Below the pieces are notes generated by a model that was given only the letters and a program-made list of their open reading frames with translations, ran no database searches and was not told the origin of the DNA. A stretch of 64,000 nt of DNA from Mf105b01 sp965267265 (GTDB lineage Bacteria > Pseudomonadota > Alphaproteobacteria > Parvibaculales > Parvibaculaceae), in contig OZ253944.1 of NCBI GenBank assembly GCA_965267265.1, positions 248,001 through 312,000 on the forward strand, in the 5' to 3' direction. How positions within the stretch are numbered: the first letter of the stretch is position 1; every line of letters begins with the position of its first letter. A program made the position numbers and the translations under genes. This document shows, one piece after another, positions 42,870 to 53,088 of this stretch.

Positions 42870-45058
42870 TTGAGTTGGCGAGACTTTTTTGGAGCCAGAC
42901 ACTGCGCTTGGATTTTCGCAATATTGCTATGGTTCCTGCCCAACAGTGTTTCAGCTGCCGAAATTGAACCCGGCGGCGACGTCCTTATGCAGGCTGACCA
43001 ACTGTCTACGACCAGGAGTCGAACACCGTAACGGCAACGGGAAATGTTGAGGTGGCCTATGGCGACCGCATTATGACCGCCGACAAGATGACCTATAACG
43101 AAACCACCGGCGTCGTCATTGCCTCAGGCAATGTTGTCCTTCTAGAGCCCAGTGGTGACGTTATCTTTGCTGAACGCGCAGAGCTTGCAGATGAACTGCG
43201 CGAAGGTGTTGTTGATACGCTTCAGGTGCTAATGGTCGATAAATCCCGCCTGGCAGGGAACGAAGCCCAGCGGCGTAACGGCAATTTGACAACCGTCTAC
43301 AAAGGCGTCTTCAGTCCATGTGAAGTCTGCGCAGAAGAAGGCAAAACGACACCTCTCTGGCAAATCAAAGCTTTCCGCGTGGTCCACAATCAGGAAGACC
43401 AAAGGATCATCTATGAAGATGCGTTTTTTGAATTGTTCGGCATTCCAATTGCTTACGTTCCCTTCTTCTCGCATCCAGATCCAACGGTGGACCGCCAATC
43501 GGGTTTTCTTGCCCCTTCGTTCGGCAATTCCAGCGATTTAGGCACCTTTTTGCAGGTCCCCTACTATTGGGTCATCTCAGACCATATCGATGCGACCATC
43601 GCCCCAACCTACATGACCAAAGAAGGCACTTTGTTTGAGGTTGAATACCGGCAGGCGCTAGAGAGCGGGTTTTTCGAGGCAGACGTCGCTGCCATCTGGC
43701 CAGACGGTGAACAGATTGCCGGCACGCCAGCGGAAGAAGATTTTCGTGGCAGCCTGTTTTCAACAGGCCAGTTCCAAATTGATGATCAATGGAGTTGGGG
43801 ATTCAATAGTGAGCTGACGACGGATGACACGTTCCTGCGCCGCTTCGATCTCTCAAACGAAACAGACCTGACCAGCACCATTTATGCCAGAGCTGTAGAT
43901 GGGCGCAACCTGTTCACCGCCGAAGGTTTTTATTTTCAGGGACTTCGTTCCACCGACAATGCTCGACAAACGCCAATCATCGCACCTCTCCTAAACTATC
44001 ATCACGAGTTTGGCGGAAATATTCTGGGCGGATCGACCGCGTTAGACGTGAATGCGATGATCCTGAACAGAAATGACGGTGCCGACTCCCGGCGGTTTTC
44101 GATGGACTTGGGATGGGACAGTGAGACCGTCACATCGACAGGCGAAGTCTATTCCTTCTTCGCCAACCTCCGCGGCGACGTCTACCATACGGACAATGTG
44201 GTGCTTGACAGCGGACAAATCTCTACGCCCACAACCGTCGCGCGCGCGCTCCCCACGGTCGGCGTTGAATGGCAATGGCCACTGGTGCGCAGCGCCGGTA
44301 CGACCCGCCAAGTGATCGAGCCGATCGTCCAATTGATATATGCGCCAAACACCGGCGATCGCGACGATATTCCTGACGAAGATTCGCTCAGTTTTGAGTT
44401 CGATACTTCAAATCTTTTCGATGCAAGCCGGTTTGCTGGATTGGACCGATGGGAAGGCGGGTCTCGAGCTAATATTGGTATGCGGGCGTCAGTTTATGGT
44501 GAAGACGGAGGGGCCGCTTCATTGGAGTTCGGGCAGACGTTCAGACTCAGGGAAAATCATACGTTTGACAGCGCCTCAGGGCTGAGGAACCAGGAATCAG
44601 ACTATGTTGGGCGTATCTCCCTCATACCATCCGACAATTTCTCGATCGATCACCGGTTCAGATTGGACAAAGACGATTTCACCTTCCGTCGTAACGAAGT
44701 TGATGCGTTCGCGCGCTGGGGGCCCCTGTCGGGCACTGTTGGCTACGCATTCTTCGATCAGAGCCTGTCGGCGGCGCTTGGCGAACGTGAGGAATTCACC
44801 GGGAGAGCAGCTTACAGGGTGACCGATTATTGGACTCTTTCGGCAAGCACCCGGCGGGACATTGAAGGACGGCAGACACTAAGCAACTCTGTTGATATTC
44901 GGTACCGCGATGAATGCATGACGGTCGGCCTTGGTTTTGTCCAATCGTTCACACGCGATCGTGATATTGAGCCTGAAAACTCCCTGATTTTTACGATCGT
45001 CCTTAAACATCTGGGCGGTACCCAATTCACCAGGGCTTTGGGCTCAAATTCAGACTGA
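42870..45058 (+). CDS. lptD: LPS-assembly protein LptD, with a one-base frame break
   Basis: Outer-membrane LPS translocon. The TTG at 42870 starts a signal peptide ending in NSVSA and then AEIEPGGDVLMQADQLS, but the frame meets TAA at 43029-43031. The next conserved residues, YDQESNTVTATGNVEVAYGD, lie in the minus-1 frame and run to 45058. One base is missing between about 43004 and 43008; restoring it gives about 729 residues with an OstA-like jellyroll and a long beta barrel. An alternative GTG at 43052 would lose the signal peptide. LptD is normally essential, so a sequence error or a recent mutation is likely. Confidence 0.85.
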
Positions 45059-45164
45059 TTGGGTCTAGCGCAGGTTGATCCAGCGGACGAAAATTGTATT
45101 GTGGGGTCACTACTTAGCGGCCTTGGGGCCAAGTATAAGAAGCTATTTCCTGGTTGATAATTTG

Positions 45165-46478
45165 ATGACCCATGTGTCCTTGCGTCCCGCTCAATTGCCA
45201 ATCGGCAAGATGATGGCAGCTCTTTTCCACTCGCTTTTGGCCATTGGCTTTGTTTTCTTTGTGACCACTGGTCCAGTGCGCGCGGCTGGCGAGATCTTGG
45301 GGATCGCGGCCATCGTAAACGATGCGGTGATCTCCAAATATGATTTGGACCAACGCGTACGCCTTGTTGTTGCCACCTCGGGTATCCAGCCAACCCGTGA
45401 GAACATCGAACGCATACGTGAACAGGTTCTTCGGTCGCTGGTGGACGAGAAGCTCCAATTACAAGAAGCAGAGCGACTTGAGTTGGAAGTCGACGAAGAA
45501 GAAGTCGATGAGTCGATTACCGGTATCGCGCAGCGCGCCGGCATGACGTCTGAGGAAATCATCGCATATCTGGACGAAAGCGGGGTCAACGAGGCTGCGC
45601 TGAGAACTCAAATCACTGCTGATGTTGCCTGGAATAGGGTCATCGGCGCCCGCTTTGCACCACTGGTGCAGATCGGGGAGGATGAAATTGATGAGACCCT
45701 TGCCCGCATTAACAACGATGCAAGCCAAGTCCAATTCCAACTCGCTGAGATTTATCTGAGCTTTGACAATCCAAATCAGGAACGGGAAATGGCGCAAGGC
45801 GCTCAGCGCCTGGTCGAACAATTGCGGGCTGGCGCACCTTTCCCGAATGTTGCGCAACAATTCAGCCAAGCGGCATCAGCGGCGAGCGGCGGAGATATTG
45901 GCTGGGTGTCTGAAAGTCAGTTAGCGCCTCAGATTGCTGAAGCGGTCGCGCGAATGGATGTCGGCACAGTGTCCAACCCGATCAGGTCGTTGAATGGCTT
46001 CTACATCATGCAGTTGAGATCAAAACGGCAGGGTCTTGGGCCAAACCCTCTAGAAACTCAGTTCCAGATCATGCAGGTCTTGTTTCCCCTTGCTGCAGAT
46101 GCGCCGGAAAGATCTGTTGCGGCTCGTGTTGCCCAGGCAAATAAATTCAGGTCGGATTTTCGGACATGCGCGGCTGCGCCAGAACAAATCAAGGCTTACC
46201 CTGGCGCGCGCATCAGCCAACCTTCCGCAGTGACTGCAGCACAGCTTCGCAATCCGCTACGTGACCAAATGCTTCAGACAGAGGCCGGCAATGTGGTCCC
46301 CATCGGACGGACGGAACGTGGCATTGAGGCATTGATTGTGTGCGACCGAAAAGACGACCTTGGCAACCAACCGACACGCGACTCCATTGAAAACACGCTT
46401 TTTAATCAGGAGGTCTCGATGATGGCACGTCGGCACCTGCGTGACCTTCGACGTGACGCTGTTATCGAGTATCGCTAA
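45165..46478 (+). CDS. surA: SurA-like periplasmic chaperone and peptidyl-prolyl isomerase
   Basis: Helps outer-membrane proteins such as LptD to fold. From ATG 45165 the protein has 437 residues and a signal peptide ending VRAAG; ATG 45210 is the alternative start. A SurA N-terminal chaperone region (IAAIVNDAVISKYDLDQRV) is followed by one parvulin domain (about 195-295, FPNVAQQFSQAASAASGGDIG) and a C-terminal helix. Many gammaproteobacterial SurA proteins have two parvulin domains. Located between lptD and pdxA as usual. Confidence 0.9.
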   Translation: MTHVSLRPAQLPIGKMMAALFHSLLAIGFVFFVTTGPVRAAGEILGIAAIVNDAVISKYDLDQRVRLVVATSGIQPTRENIERIREQVLRSLVDEKLQLQEAERLELEVDEEEVDESITGIAQRAGMTSEEIIAYLDESGVNEAALRTQITADVAWNRVIGARFAPLVQIGEDEIDETLARINNDASQVQFQLAEIYLSFDNPNQEREMAQGAQRLVEQLRAGAPFPNVAQQFSQAASAASGGDIGWVSESQLAPQIAEAVARMDVGTVSNPIRSLNGFYIMQLRSKRQGLGPNPLETQFQIMQVLFPLAADAPERSVAARVAQANKFRSDFRTCAAAPEQIKAYPGARISQPSAVTAAQLRNPLRDQMLQTEAGNVVPIGRTERGIEALIVCDRKDDLGNQPTRDSIENTLFNQEVSMMARRHLRDLRRDAVIEYR

Positions 46479-46522
46479 ACCTCCCATCTTGTTTTGGGGC
46501 CTCGTCTTAGAGAGGGCCATTG

Positions 46523-47542
46523 ATGTCTTTCAATAGTGCCAGGGCCCCTGGACCGCTCGCCGTAACTATGGGGGAACCTGCCGGAATCGGCGGCGATATC
46601 CTTCTGGCGGCCTGGACTAGACGGAGAGCAGACGCTCTGCCGCCGTTCTTTGCTATTGACGATCCAGATCGCCTCATGGCCCTAGCAGACCTTTTGCGCC
46701 TTGATGTGTCCTTACAGATCATCTCGTCACCTGATGAAGTCAATAGCGTGTTTCGGGATGCTCTGCCTGTGCTGCCACAGCCACTCATTGTTCCGGTGGA
46801 CGCCGGCAAGCTGGACGGGCGCAACGCTCCAAGTGTGATCGGCTCCTTGAGCCAGGCATTGGAGCTGGCGCTGGCAGGGCACGCATCAGGTATCGTGACA
46901 AATCCCATCCACAAGCAAACACTCTATGAGGCGGGTTTCGAACACCCTGGTCATACCGAGTTCCTTGCAGAGGCGACCGATGGCACCCCTGTGATGATGC
47001 TCTCTTGCCCGGGCCTTCGCGTCGTACCCGTCACCATTCACATTCCGCTGAGTGATGTTCCCGGCCAACTCACAAGTGATCTGATTCTGGCGCGGGGAAA
47101 GACGCTCGCGTTTTCCCTGGAGCAAGATTTCGGATTGGCCCACCCCCGCCTTGCGGTTGCCGCTCTTAATCCCCACGGTGGCGAAGATGGGGCTCTCGGG
47201 ACAGAGGAAACGCGCATCATCGAACCCGCGGTTCAGGCACTTCGGGCGGCAGGAATTGATGCGACAGGCCCCTTCCCGGCGGATACTCTGTTTCATGCCG
47301 AAGCGCGGCGCGGCTATGACGCGGTGCTTGCCATGTATCATGACCAGGCCCTTATCCCACTTAAAACCATTGACTTCGACAATGGCGTCAACACGACACT
47401 GGGCCTCCCGATTGTCCGCACATCGCCGGATCACGGCACCGCCTGCGACATAGCTGGCACGGGGAAAGCAAACCCGGGCAGCTTCATCGCAGCCCTGCGG
47501 CAGGCAAGCGCCATCGCCGCGCACCGTGCTATCGCCCCATGA
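46523..47542 (+). CDS. pdxA: 4-hydroxythreonine-4-phosphate dehydrogenase
   Basis: NAD-dependent step of pyridoxal phosphate synthesis, 339 residues from ATG 46523 (AGAGGG upstream). Characteristic are LAVTMGEPAGIGGDILLAAW, the metal-site GHTEFLAEAT, NPHGGEDGALGTEE, and YHDQALIPLKTIDFDNGVN with its catalytic His. Its stop overlaps the rsmA start by 4 bp (ATGA). Confidence 0.95.
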   Translation: MSFNSARAPGPLAVTMGEPAGIGGDILLAAWTRRRADALPPFFAIDDPDRLMALADLLRLDVSLQIISSPDEVNSVFRDALPVLPQPLIVPVDAGKLDGRNAPSVIGSLSQALELALAGHASGIVTNPIHKQTLYEAGFEHPGHTEFLAEATDGTPVMMLSCPGLRVVPVTIHIPLSDVPGQLTSDLILARGKTLAFSLEQDFGLAHPRLAVAALNPHGGEDGALGTEETRIIEPAVQALRAAGIDATGPFPADTLFHAEARRGYDAVLAMYHDQALIPLKTIDFDNGVNTTLGLPIVRTSPDHGTACDIAGTGKANPGSFIAALRQASAIAAHRAIAP

Positions 47543-48390
47543 GTGACGCCGACGGTCTTCCGCCTTTGCGAGAGGTTCTCGCCGCTCATGGGCTCAGCGC
47601 CAAGAAATCACTAGGTCAGAATTTTCTACTGGATCTCAATCTCACCGGTCGCATCGCAAGAACCGCAGGTCCCCTTGAAGACGTGACCGTGCTGGAGATC
47701 GGGCCCGGACCAGGCGGTCTGACACGTGCACTGCTTTCTGAAGGCGCGCGCCATGTTGTCGCGATTGAGCGTGACGAGCGCTGTCTGTTAGCCTTAAATG
47801 AAATCTCCGAAAGTTATCCCGGACGTCTCTCGATTGTTGAGGGCGATGCCCTGCAGCTTGATCATTCAAGTCTCATTTCCGGGCCGGTCCGCATTGTCGC
47901 GAACCTGCCTTACAATATTGCGACCCCATTGCTCACAGGTTGGCTGGAGACAGAGCCCTGGCCGCCCTGGTTCAAGAGTCTCACCTTGATGTTCCAGAAA
48001 GAGGTCGCCGAGCGGATCGTCGCGGAGCCCGGGAGCAAGGCCTATGGGCGGCTCGCAATCCTGTCGCAATGGCGGTGCATCGCGCAGAAGATGTTCGATG
48101 TAGACCGGATGGCCTTCACGCCGCCACCAAAAGTCACGTCCTCCATCGTGCATCTGGAGCCGCGTGATCAGCCCCTGGCCGAGGCTGATCTCCAGGATCT
48201 GCAACGGGTGGTTAAGGCCGCGTTCGGCCAGCGGCGGAAAATGGTCCGGGCGAGCCTCAAGGCACTCGGGGTCGATCCTTTGGCACTATGCGATGAGGCC
48301 GGAGTGGATCCCTCTAGCCGCGCAGAAAAACTCTCCATTGAGGAATTTGCGGCGCTTAGCCGGGCCTACACCGCCTTGAAACGGAGTTGA
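47539..48390 (+). CDS. rsmA: 16S rRNA dimethyladenosine transferase
   Basis: KsgA/RsmA methylates two adjacent adenines near the 3' end of 16S rRNA during ribosome assembly. The 283-residue protein has LGQNFLLDLNLTGRIAR, VLEIGPGPGGLTRALL for SAM binding, and VANLPYNIATPL for the NLPY catalytic loop. Last gene of the lptF-rsmA series; coupled to pdxA. Confidence 0.96.
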   Translation: MSDADGLPPLREVLAAHGLSAKKSLGQNFLLDLNLTGRIARTAGPLEDVTVLEIGPGPGGLTRALLSEGARHVVAIERDERCLLALNEISESYPGRLSIVEGDALQLDHSSLISGPVRIVANLPYNIATPLLTGWLETEPWPPWFKSLTLMFQKEVAERIVAEPGSKAYGRLAILSQWRCIAQKMFDVDRMAFTPPPKVTSSIVHLEPRDQPLAEADLQDLQRVVKAAFGQRRKMVRASLKALGVDPLALCDEAGVDPSSRAEKLSIEEFAALSRAYTALKRS

Positions 48391-48475
48391 GCCGGGCACC
48401 GCCCCGTGCCACATTGCGCCCCAACAAATATCGGCCAACCAAGCCTAATTGGGCAAGCCTAACAGGGAACGCGTG

Positions 48476-49525
48476 ATGAAATCTGAAGCCATTGTCGAAT
48501 ATGGAGCCCCCCTGCAGTCCGTCGAGAGCGAACTGCCAACACCGGAAGGCACCCAGGTCCTTCTCAAGGTCACCCATTGCGGGGTCTGCCACTCGGATGT
48601 TCACCTGCATGACGGGCATTTCGACATGGGCGGCGGCAACAAGCTCGATGTCCGCGGTGGCCGGAAGTTGCCTTTCACTCTTGGGCACGAGATTGAGGGT
48701 GAAGTAATCGCGGTTGGGCCTGACGTGGAAGGTGTTGCGGTAGGTGACCAGCGTGTTGCCTATCCATGGATCGGCTGTGGCGAATGCCCCACCTGTCGCC
48801 GCGGAGAAGAGCATCTTTGCAACAAACCACAAAACCTGGGCATTCAGGTGGCCGGTGGTTATTCCACCCATGCGCTTGTGCCCCACCCGCGTTACCTCTT
48901 GGACTATACAGGCGTCACGAAGGGGTTGGCCGCAACCTATATGTGTTCCGGCCTCACTGCCTATTCCGCCATGAAGAAGCTGGGCGACATCAGTCCCGAA
49001 GAACGGGTTGCGATCGTTGGCCTAGGTGGTGTCGGCATGATGGGTCTGCAGTTCGCCAAGACACTGTTTGATGCGGCCCCAATTGGCGCTGACGTCGACG
49101 AAAATAAGCTGCAGGCTGCTATGGGCGCAGGCGCCCACGCGACCTATAACCCGAAAGATGAAGACGCGATCAAGCAGGTGTTGGCGGACACAAATGGCGG
49201 CGTTCCGGCTGCTGTGGACTTCGTTGGATCCGAGTCCTCGCTCCAGTTTGCGTCATCGATTGTCCGCAAAGGCGGCCAGGTTGTCATCGTTGGGCTGTTT
49301 GGCGGTGGCTTCTCCATGCCGATCCCCATGTTCCCCATGCGGGCCATCAGCATTGGCGGATCCTATGTCGGTTCGCTTCAGGAAACCATCGACATGATGG
49401 AACTCGTGAAGGCCGGCGAAATTGATCCGATCCCCGTCGAAGAACGTCCGCTCGACCAGGCGACGAAGTCGCTCGACGATCTGCGCACCGGCGGTGTCAT
49501 GGGTCGCGTCGTTCTGAAACCCTAA
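48476..49525 (+). CDS. zinc-dependent alcohol dehydrogenase
   Basis: A 349-residue medium-chain dehydrogenase from ATG 48476 (AGGGA upstream). Catalytic zinc ligands are in HCGVCHSDVHLHDG and LGHEIEGEV; the structural zinc site is CGECPTCRRGEEHLC; the NAD-binding loop is VGLGGVGMMG. An unusual HFDMGGGNKLDVRGGRKLP insertion lies between the first Cys and the His. Substrate unknown. A GST gene follows after 18 bp, suggesting a small detoxification operon. Confidence 0.88.
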   Translation: MKSEAIVEYGAPLQSVESELPTPEGTQVLLKVTHCGVCHSDVHLHDGHFDMGGGNKLDVRGGRKLPFTLGHEIEGEVIAVGPDVEGVAVGDQRVAYPWIGCGECPTCRRGEEHLCNKPQNLGIQVAGGYSTHALVPHPRYLLDYTGVTKGLAATYMCSGLTAYSAMKKLGDISPEERVAIVGLGGVGMMGLQFAKTLFDAAPIGADVDENKLQAAMGAGAHATYNPKDEDAIKQVLADTNGGVPAAVDFVGSESSLQFASSIVRKGGQVVIVGLFGGGFSMPIPMFPMRAISIGGSYVGSLQETIDMMELVKAGEIDPIPVEERPLDQATKSLDDLRTGGVMGRVVLKP

Positions 49526-49543
49526 GACGGGAAGGCGCGCAGC

Positions 49544-50188
49544 ATGATCCGTATCTGGGGCCGCGGCAGCGCCTTCAATCTCCAGAAGGCCTATTGGGCC
49601 TTGCTGGAAACTAACCAGACTCATGAGCGGATCGATGCGGGCGGCGATTTTGGCGGTCTGACCGACCCTGACTTTGTTGCCCGCAATCCCAATGGCCGGA
49701 TACCTGTGATTGATGATGATGGGTTCGTGCTCTGGGAAAGCCACGCGATTGTCCGGTATCTGAGCGAGCGGTATGCACCAGCATTGGTGCCGGAGGGGGC
49801 GAAAGCACGGGCGCTCGCTTCCCAGTGGATCGACTGGTCCCAAACCACCCTCCAACCGGCCTTCATGGATCTGTTCTGGGGCGGGGTGCGTATGCCCAAA
49901 GAAAAGCAAAGCGCGGCGTTTGTTGAGCGGGCGCTCCGACAAACACTGGCAGCCCTTGCCATTCTTGAGGACGAACTGTCAGATCGCCCCTATCTCGTGG
50001 GCGATTCATTCTCGGTCGCCGATATTCCAGCCGGCACCCATCTCTATCGATTTTTTGAGATGGCGGATATTGAACGCCCGCCCCTTCCGAACGTTTCCGC
50101 CTGGTATCAGCGCCTTCAGGAACGCCTCGCCTACCAGCAGGCGGTGATGGTTCCCTTTGACGACCTCATCGGGAAAGAGAGCTTTTGA
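49544..50188 (+). CDS. glutathione S-transferase family protein
   Basis: A 214-residue cytosolic GST. The N-terminal thioredoxin-like domain contains NPNGRIPVIDDDGFVLWESHAI, with the cis-Pro and the glutathione-binding Glu-Ser pair. The helical C-terminal domain has LVGDSFSVADIPAGTHLYRF. The first motif is RIWGRGSAFNLQKAYW, so the catalytic residue is probably a Ser rather than Tyr. Co-located with the alcohol dehydrogenase. Confidence 0.88.
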   Translation: MIRIWGRGSAFNLQKAYWALLETNQTHERIDAGGDFGGLTDPDFVARNPNGRIPVIDDDGFVLWESHAIVRYLSERYAPALVPEGAKARALASQWIDWSQTTLQPAFMDLFWGGVRMPKEKQSAAFVERALRQTLAALAILEDELSDRPYLVGDSFSVADIPAGTHLYRFFEMADIERPPLPNVSAWYQRLQERLAYQQAVMVPFDDLIGKESF

Positions 50189-50215
50189 GCCGTCCCCTGG
50201 GGAGCTTGCCGCCCT

Positions 50216-50315
50216 GGTTCGAGACGGGCATATCGCCGACGCTCATGCCCTCCTCACCATGAGGTTTGTAGATTAATCCTCACCCTGAGGAGGACCGTAG
50301 GTCCGTCTCGAAGGG
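50216..50315. repeat. palindromic repeat family A, copy 3
   Basis: GGTTCGAGACGG at 50216, CCTCCTCACCATGAGG in the middle, CCTCACCCTGAGGAGG, then CGTCTCGAAGGG. It lies between the convergent GST and gmk genes, 33 kb from copy 2, showing the family is dispersed. Confidence 0.8.
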
Positions 50316-50341
50316 TCAACTGCTAATGCCGGTATGTCTGT

Positions 50342-50980
50342 TTAAAGAGCTTGCTGAAGCTGTTGGACGAAGGTCCTGAGCCCTACACGGCGCTCCCGGC
50401 GAACGCGTTCCGCCACCAGAATGGCGGTTAGCTCAGCCAGCGCTTTCTCCACATCGTCATTCACGATGATGTAGTCATACTCCGCATAGTGGCTGATCTC
50501 GTCAGACGCTTTCGCCATTCGGCCTGCAACCACATCCGGCGGGTCCTGTGCCCGCGTGTTGAGGCGCTTCTCTAATTCGTGCCCGCTCGGTGGCAGGATG
50601 AACACTTTCACGAGATCACTTGAAGCGCTCTCTTCGAGCTGCTGCGTCCCCTGCCAGTCAATGTCGAACATCACATCGCGTCCAGCGGATAGAGCCTCTT
50701 CGACAGGTGCCTTCGGGGTACCGTAATAGTTGTCAAACACCTTAGCGTGTTCCAGGAACTCACCCTTGTTGCGCATCACGCCGAAATCTTCTGTGGTGAG
50801 GAAGTGGTAATCCTTGCCATCCTCCTCGCCTGGACGGGGCTTCCGGGTCGTGGCGGAAACGGACATGGTGATCTCGCCGTCACTTTCCAGCAGTCTGCGG
50901 GACAGCGTTGTCTTGCCAGCGCCCGACGGCGATGACAGGACAAGCATCAGTCCTCGGCGATGAATATCCAGCTCACTCAT
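50342..50980 (-). CDS. gmk: guanylate kinase
   Basis: Phosphorylates GMP to GDP. The 212-residue protein has Walker A SSPSGAGKTTLSRRLL, the GMP-binding SVSATTRKPRPGEEDGKDY, and VMFDIDWQGTQQL. It overlaps the end of the YicC gene by 4 bp. Confidence 0.96.
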   Translation of the reverse strand: MSELDIHRRGLMLVLSSPSGAGKTTLSRRLLESDGEITMSVSATTRKPRPGEEDGKDYHFLTTEDFGVMRNKGEFLEHAKVFDNYYGTPKAPVEEALSAGRDVMFDIDWQGTQQLEESASSDLVKVFILPPSGHELEKRLNTRAQDPPDVVAGRMAKASDEISHYAEYDYIIVNDDVEKALAELTAILVAERVRRERRVGLRTFVQQLQQAL

Positions 50981-51879
50981 TCGACGTTTTGCACCTGTTC
51001 TTTCAACTGATCGATGACGGCCTTGAGATCAAGGCCAATCCGGGTGAGGTCATTGTCTGCGGCCTTGGAGCATAGTGTATTGGCCTCGCGGTTGAATTCC
51101 TGCGTCAGGAAATCCAGGCGGCGCCCGACAGGCTCATTGCTAGCGGCGAGCACCCGCGCCTGCGCTACATGAGCGTTCAGTCGGTCAAGCTCTTCGCGCA
51201 CATCCGCCTTTGTTGCAAGAAGCGCTGCTTCCTGGGCCAAGCGATCTTCGGATAGTGAAGGCGATGCCTCCAAAAGCTCCGCAACCTGCTCTTTCAATCT
51301 CTGTCGGAATGCGTCTGTCCCTCCAGCCGGGGATTTTGCGGCGTCGCCGGTCAAAGCCTCTATTCGGTCAATCTGCGACTTTACGATTTCATCCAATTTC
51401 TGGCCTTCGTCACGGCGTGCTGAGGCCAACGCTTTCGCAGTCTCGCCAAAAGAAGTGATCAAGGCTGCGCGGAGCGCTTTCTGATCGGCTTCATCCTCTT
51501 CTACGTCTGCTGTTTCGAGCACACCCCTGATAGCCAGAAGCCCGTCCACAGTGGACGGGGCCAAGTCCAAGCCTTCCGCAGCCGCAGCGGCGGCGACCGT
51601 TTTGCTCGCCTGCAGAACATCACTTAAGACAGACTCATTCACCCGCACGCTTGTCTCCGCAGCCAACCTATCCATCTGCAGCACCGCCTGACAATTGCCG
51701 CGCTTGATTGCCGTGCTCAACTCGTCGCGCAAAGCCGCTTCTATATCCTCGAAGCCAGCCGGCAGGCGGAAACGACAATCGAGACTCTTCCCGTTCACAC
51801 TCCGGATTTCCCAATGCCACCGATAGGCTCCATGGCCACCCTCTGTTCGGGCAAAACCGGTCATGCTCTTCAAGGCCAT
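50977..51879 (-). CDS. YicC-family endoribonuclease
   Basis: A 300-residue protein opening ALKSMTGFARTEG and containing WEIRSVNGKSLDCRFRLP; the C-terminal DUF1732 segment holds GRRLDFLTQEFNREANTLCSKA. YicC proteins are reported as endoribonucleases that affect RNA turnover. Its position upstream of gmk and after mltG is normal. Confidence 0.9.
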   Translation of the reverse strand: MALKSMTGFARTEGGHGAYRWHWEIRSVNGKSLDCRFRLPAGFEDIEAALRDELSTAIKRGNCQAVLQMDRLAAETSVRVNESVLSDVLQASKTVAAAAAAEGLDLAPSTVDGLLAIRGVLETADVEEDEADQKALRAALITSFGETAKALASARRDEGQKLDEIVKSQIDRIEALTGDAAKSPAGGTDAFRQRLKEQVAELLEASPSLSEDRLAQEAALLATKADVREELDRLNAHVAQARVLAASNEPVGRRLDFLTQEFNREANTLCSKAADNDLTRIGLDLKAVIDQLKEQVQNVE

Positions 51880-51957
51880 GAACGCATCCTTAGTTGGGAA
51901 TCAACAAACGCACCTATCGCGTCGAGCCAGTATATCAATGGTTGGCGCCAATGGACC

Positions 51958-53088
51958 CTACTGACGGCGTGAGCGCTCAATCCGGCGCCATCTAGCTACA
52001 TTTCTGTTGTGTTCCGCCAGCGTCGAGGCAAAGACATGGCCGCCTGTGCCGTCCGCCACAAAGTAGTATTCATTCGTCGTGGGCGGATTGAGCACGGCTG
52101 CAATCGATGCCTCGCCCGGATTGGCGATCGGCGTCGGGGGCAGTCCGTCGATCTGGTAGGTGTTGTAAGCCGTCTTCCGATCTATTTCTGATCGGCGGAT
52201 GGGTCGTCCGAGAGGTCCCTGTCCGTTTGTGATCCCGTATATGATGGTCGGATCGGATTGGAGCCGCATGCCGCGCCGCAACCGATTGATGAAGACCGCG
52301 GCGACGCGAGGGCGTTCTTCTGCAACACCCGTTTCCTTTTCCACAATCGACGCCAGGACCACGGCTTCTTCGATCGATGTGATGGGCAGGTTTTCTGCGC
52401 GTTCATCCCAGAGACGCGCCACTGCCTCGTTATGAGCCGCCTCCATCTCCGCAACTATGTCCGCCCGGCTGGTGCCCCGTGTAAAGAGATAGGTTTCAGG
52501 CAGCAGGGCGCCCTCTGCTGGCAACTCCGGCGGCTCGCCCACCAGCACCGGATCTGCGGCAATAATCTGCATCGCTTCCCAGCTGGTCAGCCCTTCGGCC
52601 ACCGTTATTTTGTGCAGGATCGATTTGCCTTCCTGCAGGATACCGGCGATTTTGTCCATGCTTGCGGCAGCAGGAATGAGATATTCCCCAGCCTTTAATG
52701 TCGCTGTCCGGTCTGTCACCTGAAGCGCGATCCGGAAGATCAACGCATTAGTGATCAAGCCCTTCTCTTCAAGAAGCGCCGCGGTCCGATTAAGGCCCGT
52801 GCCTCTTTCCAGGAGGAAGACGCTGTCCGACTCAGTGGGACCGGGGCGCTCGAACTGATTTTTCCCGTAATAGAAAGCCCCAGCCGCACCCCCCGCTATC
52901 AGCAGAAGCCCGATGAGGGCGAGGACGAGTATCAGCCGCAGCCATCTGTCCTCTGGTTTGGGATCGTCCGGGGTGGAACCGTCTGCGCCAGAAGTCTTGT
53001 CCTCACCGCCGGCCGTTTCGTCGGGCGGCGGCGCCTCAGCGGCTTCTGACGAATCATTTGACTTTGGCTCTTCCGGGGTGCTGTTCAA
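51958..53088 (-). CDS. mltG: endolytic murein transglycosylase
   Basis: Inner-membrane lytic transglycosylase that cuts newly made glycan strands and sets their length. The 376-residue protein has a Pro/Glu-rich cytoplasmic tail (1-45), one membrane helix (about 48-72) and a YceG domain. The catalytic Glu is in ASIVEKETGV, followed by FINRLRRGMRLQSDPTIIYG. The TTG start (53088) overlaps the fabF stop (TTGA). Confidence 0.92.
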   Translation of the reverse strand: MNSTPEEPKSNDSSEAAEAPPPDETAGGEDKTSGADGSTPDDPKPEDRWLRLILVLALIGLLLIAGGAAGAFYYGKNQFERPGPTESDSVFLLERGTGLNRTAALLEEKGLITNALIFRIALQVTDRTATLKAGEYLIPAAASMDKIAGILQEGKSILHKITVAEGLTSWEAMQIIAADPVLVGEPPELPAEGALLPETYLFTRGTSRADIVAEMEAAHNEAVARLWDERAENLPITSIEEAVVLASIVEKETGVAEERPRVAAVFINRLRRGMRLQSDPTIIYGITNGQGPLGRPIRRSEIDRKTAYNTYQIDGLPPTPIANPGEASIAAVLNPPTTNEYYFVADGTGGHVFASTLAEHNRNVARWRRIERSRRQ

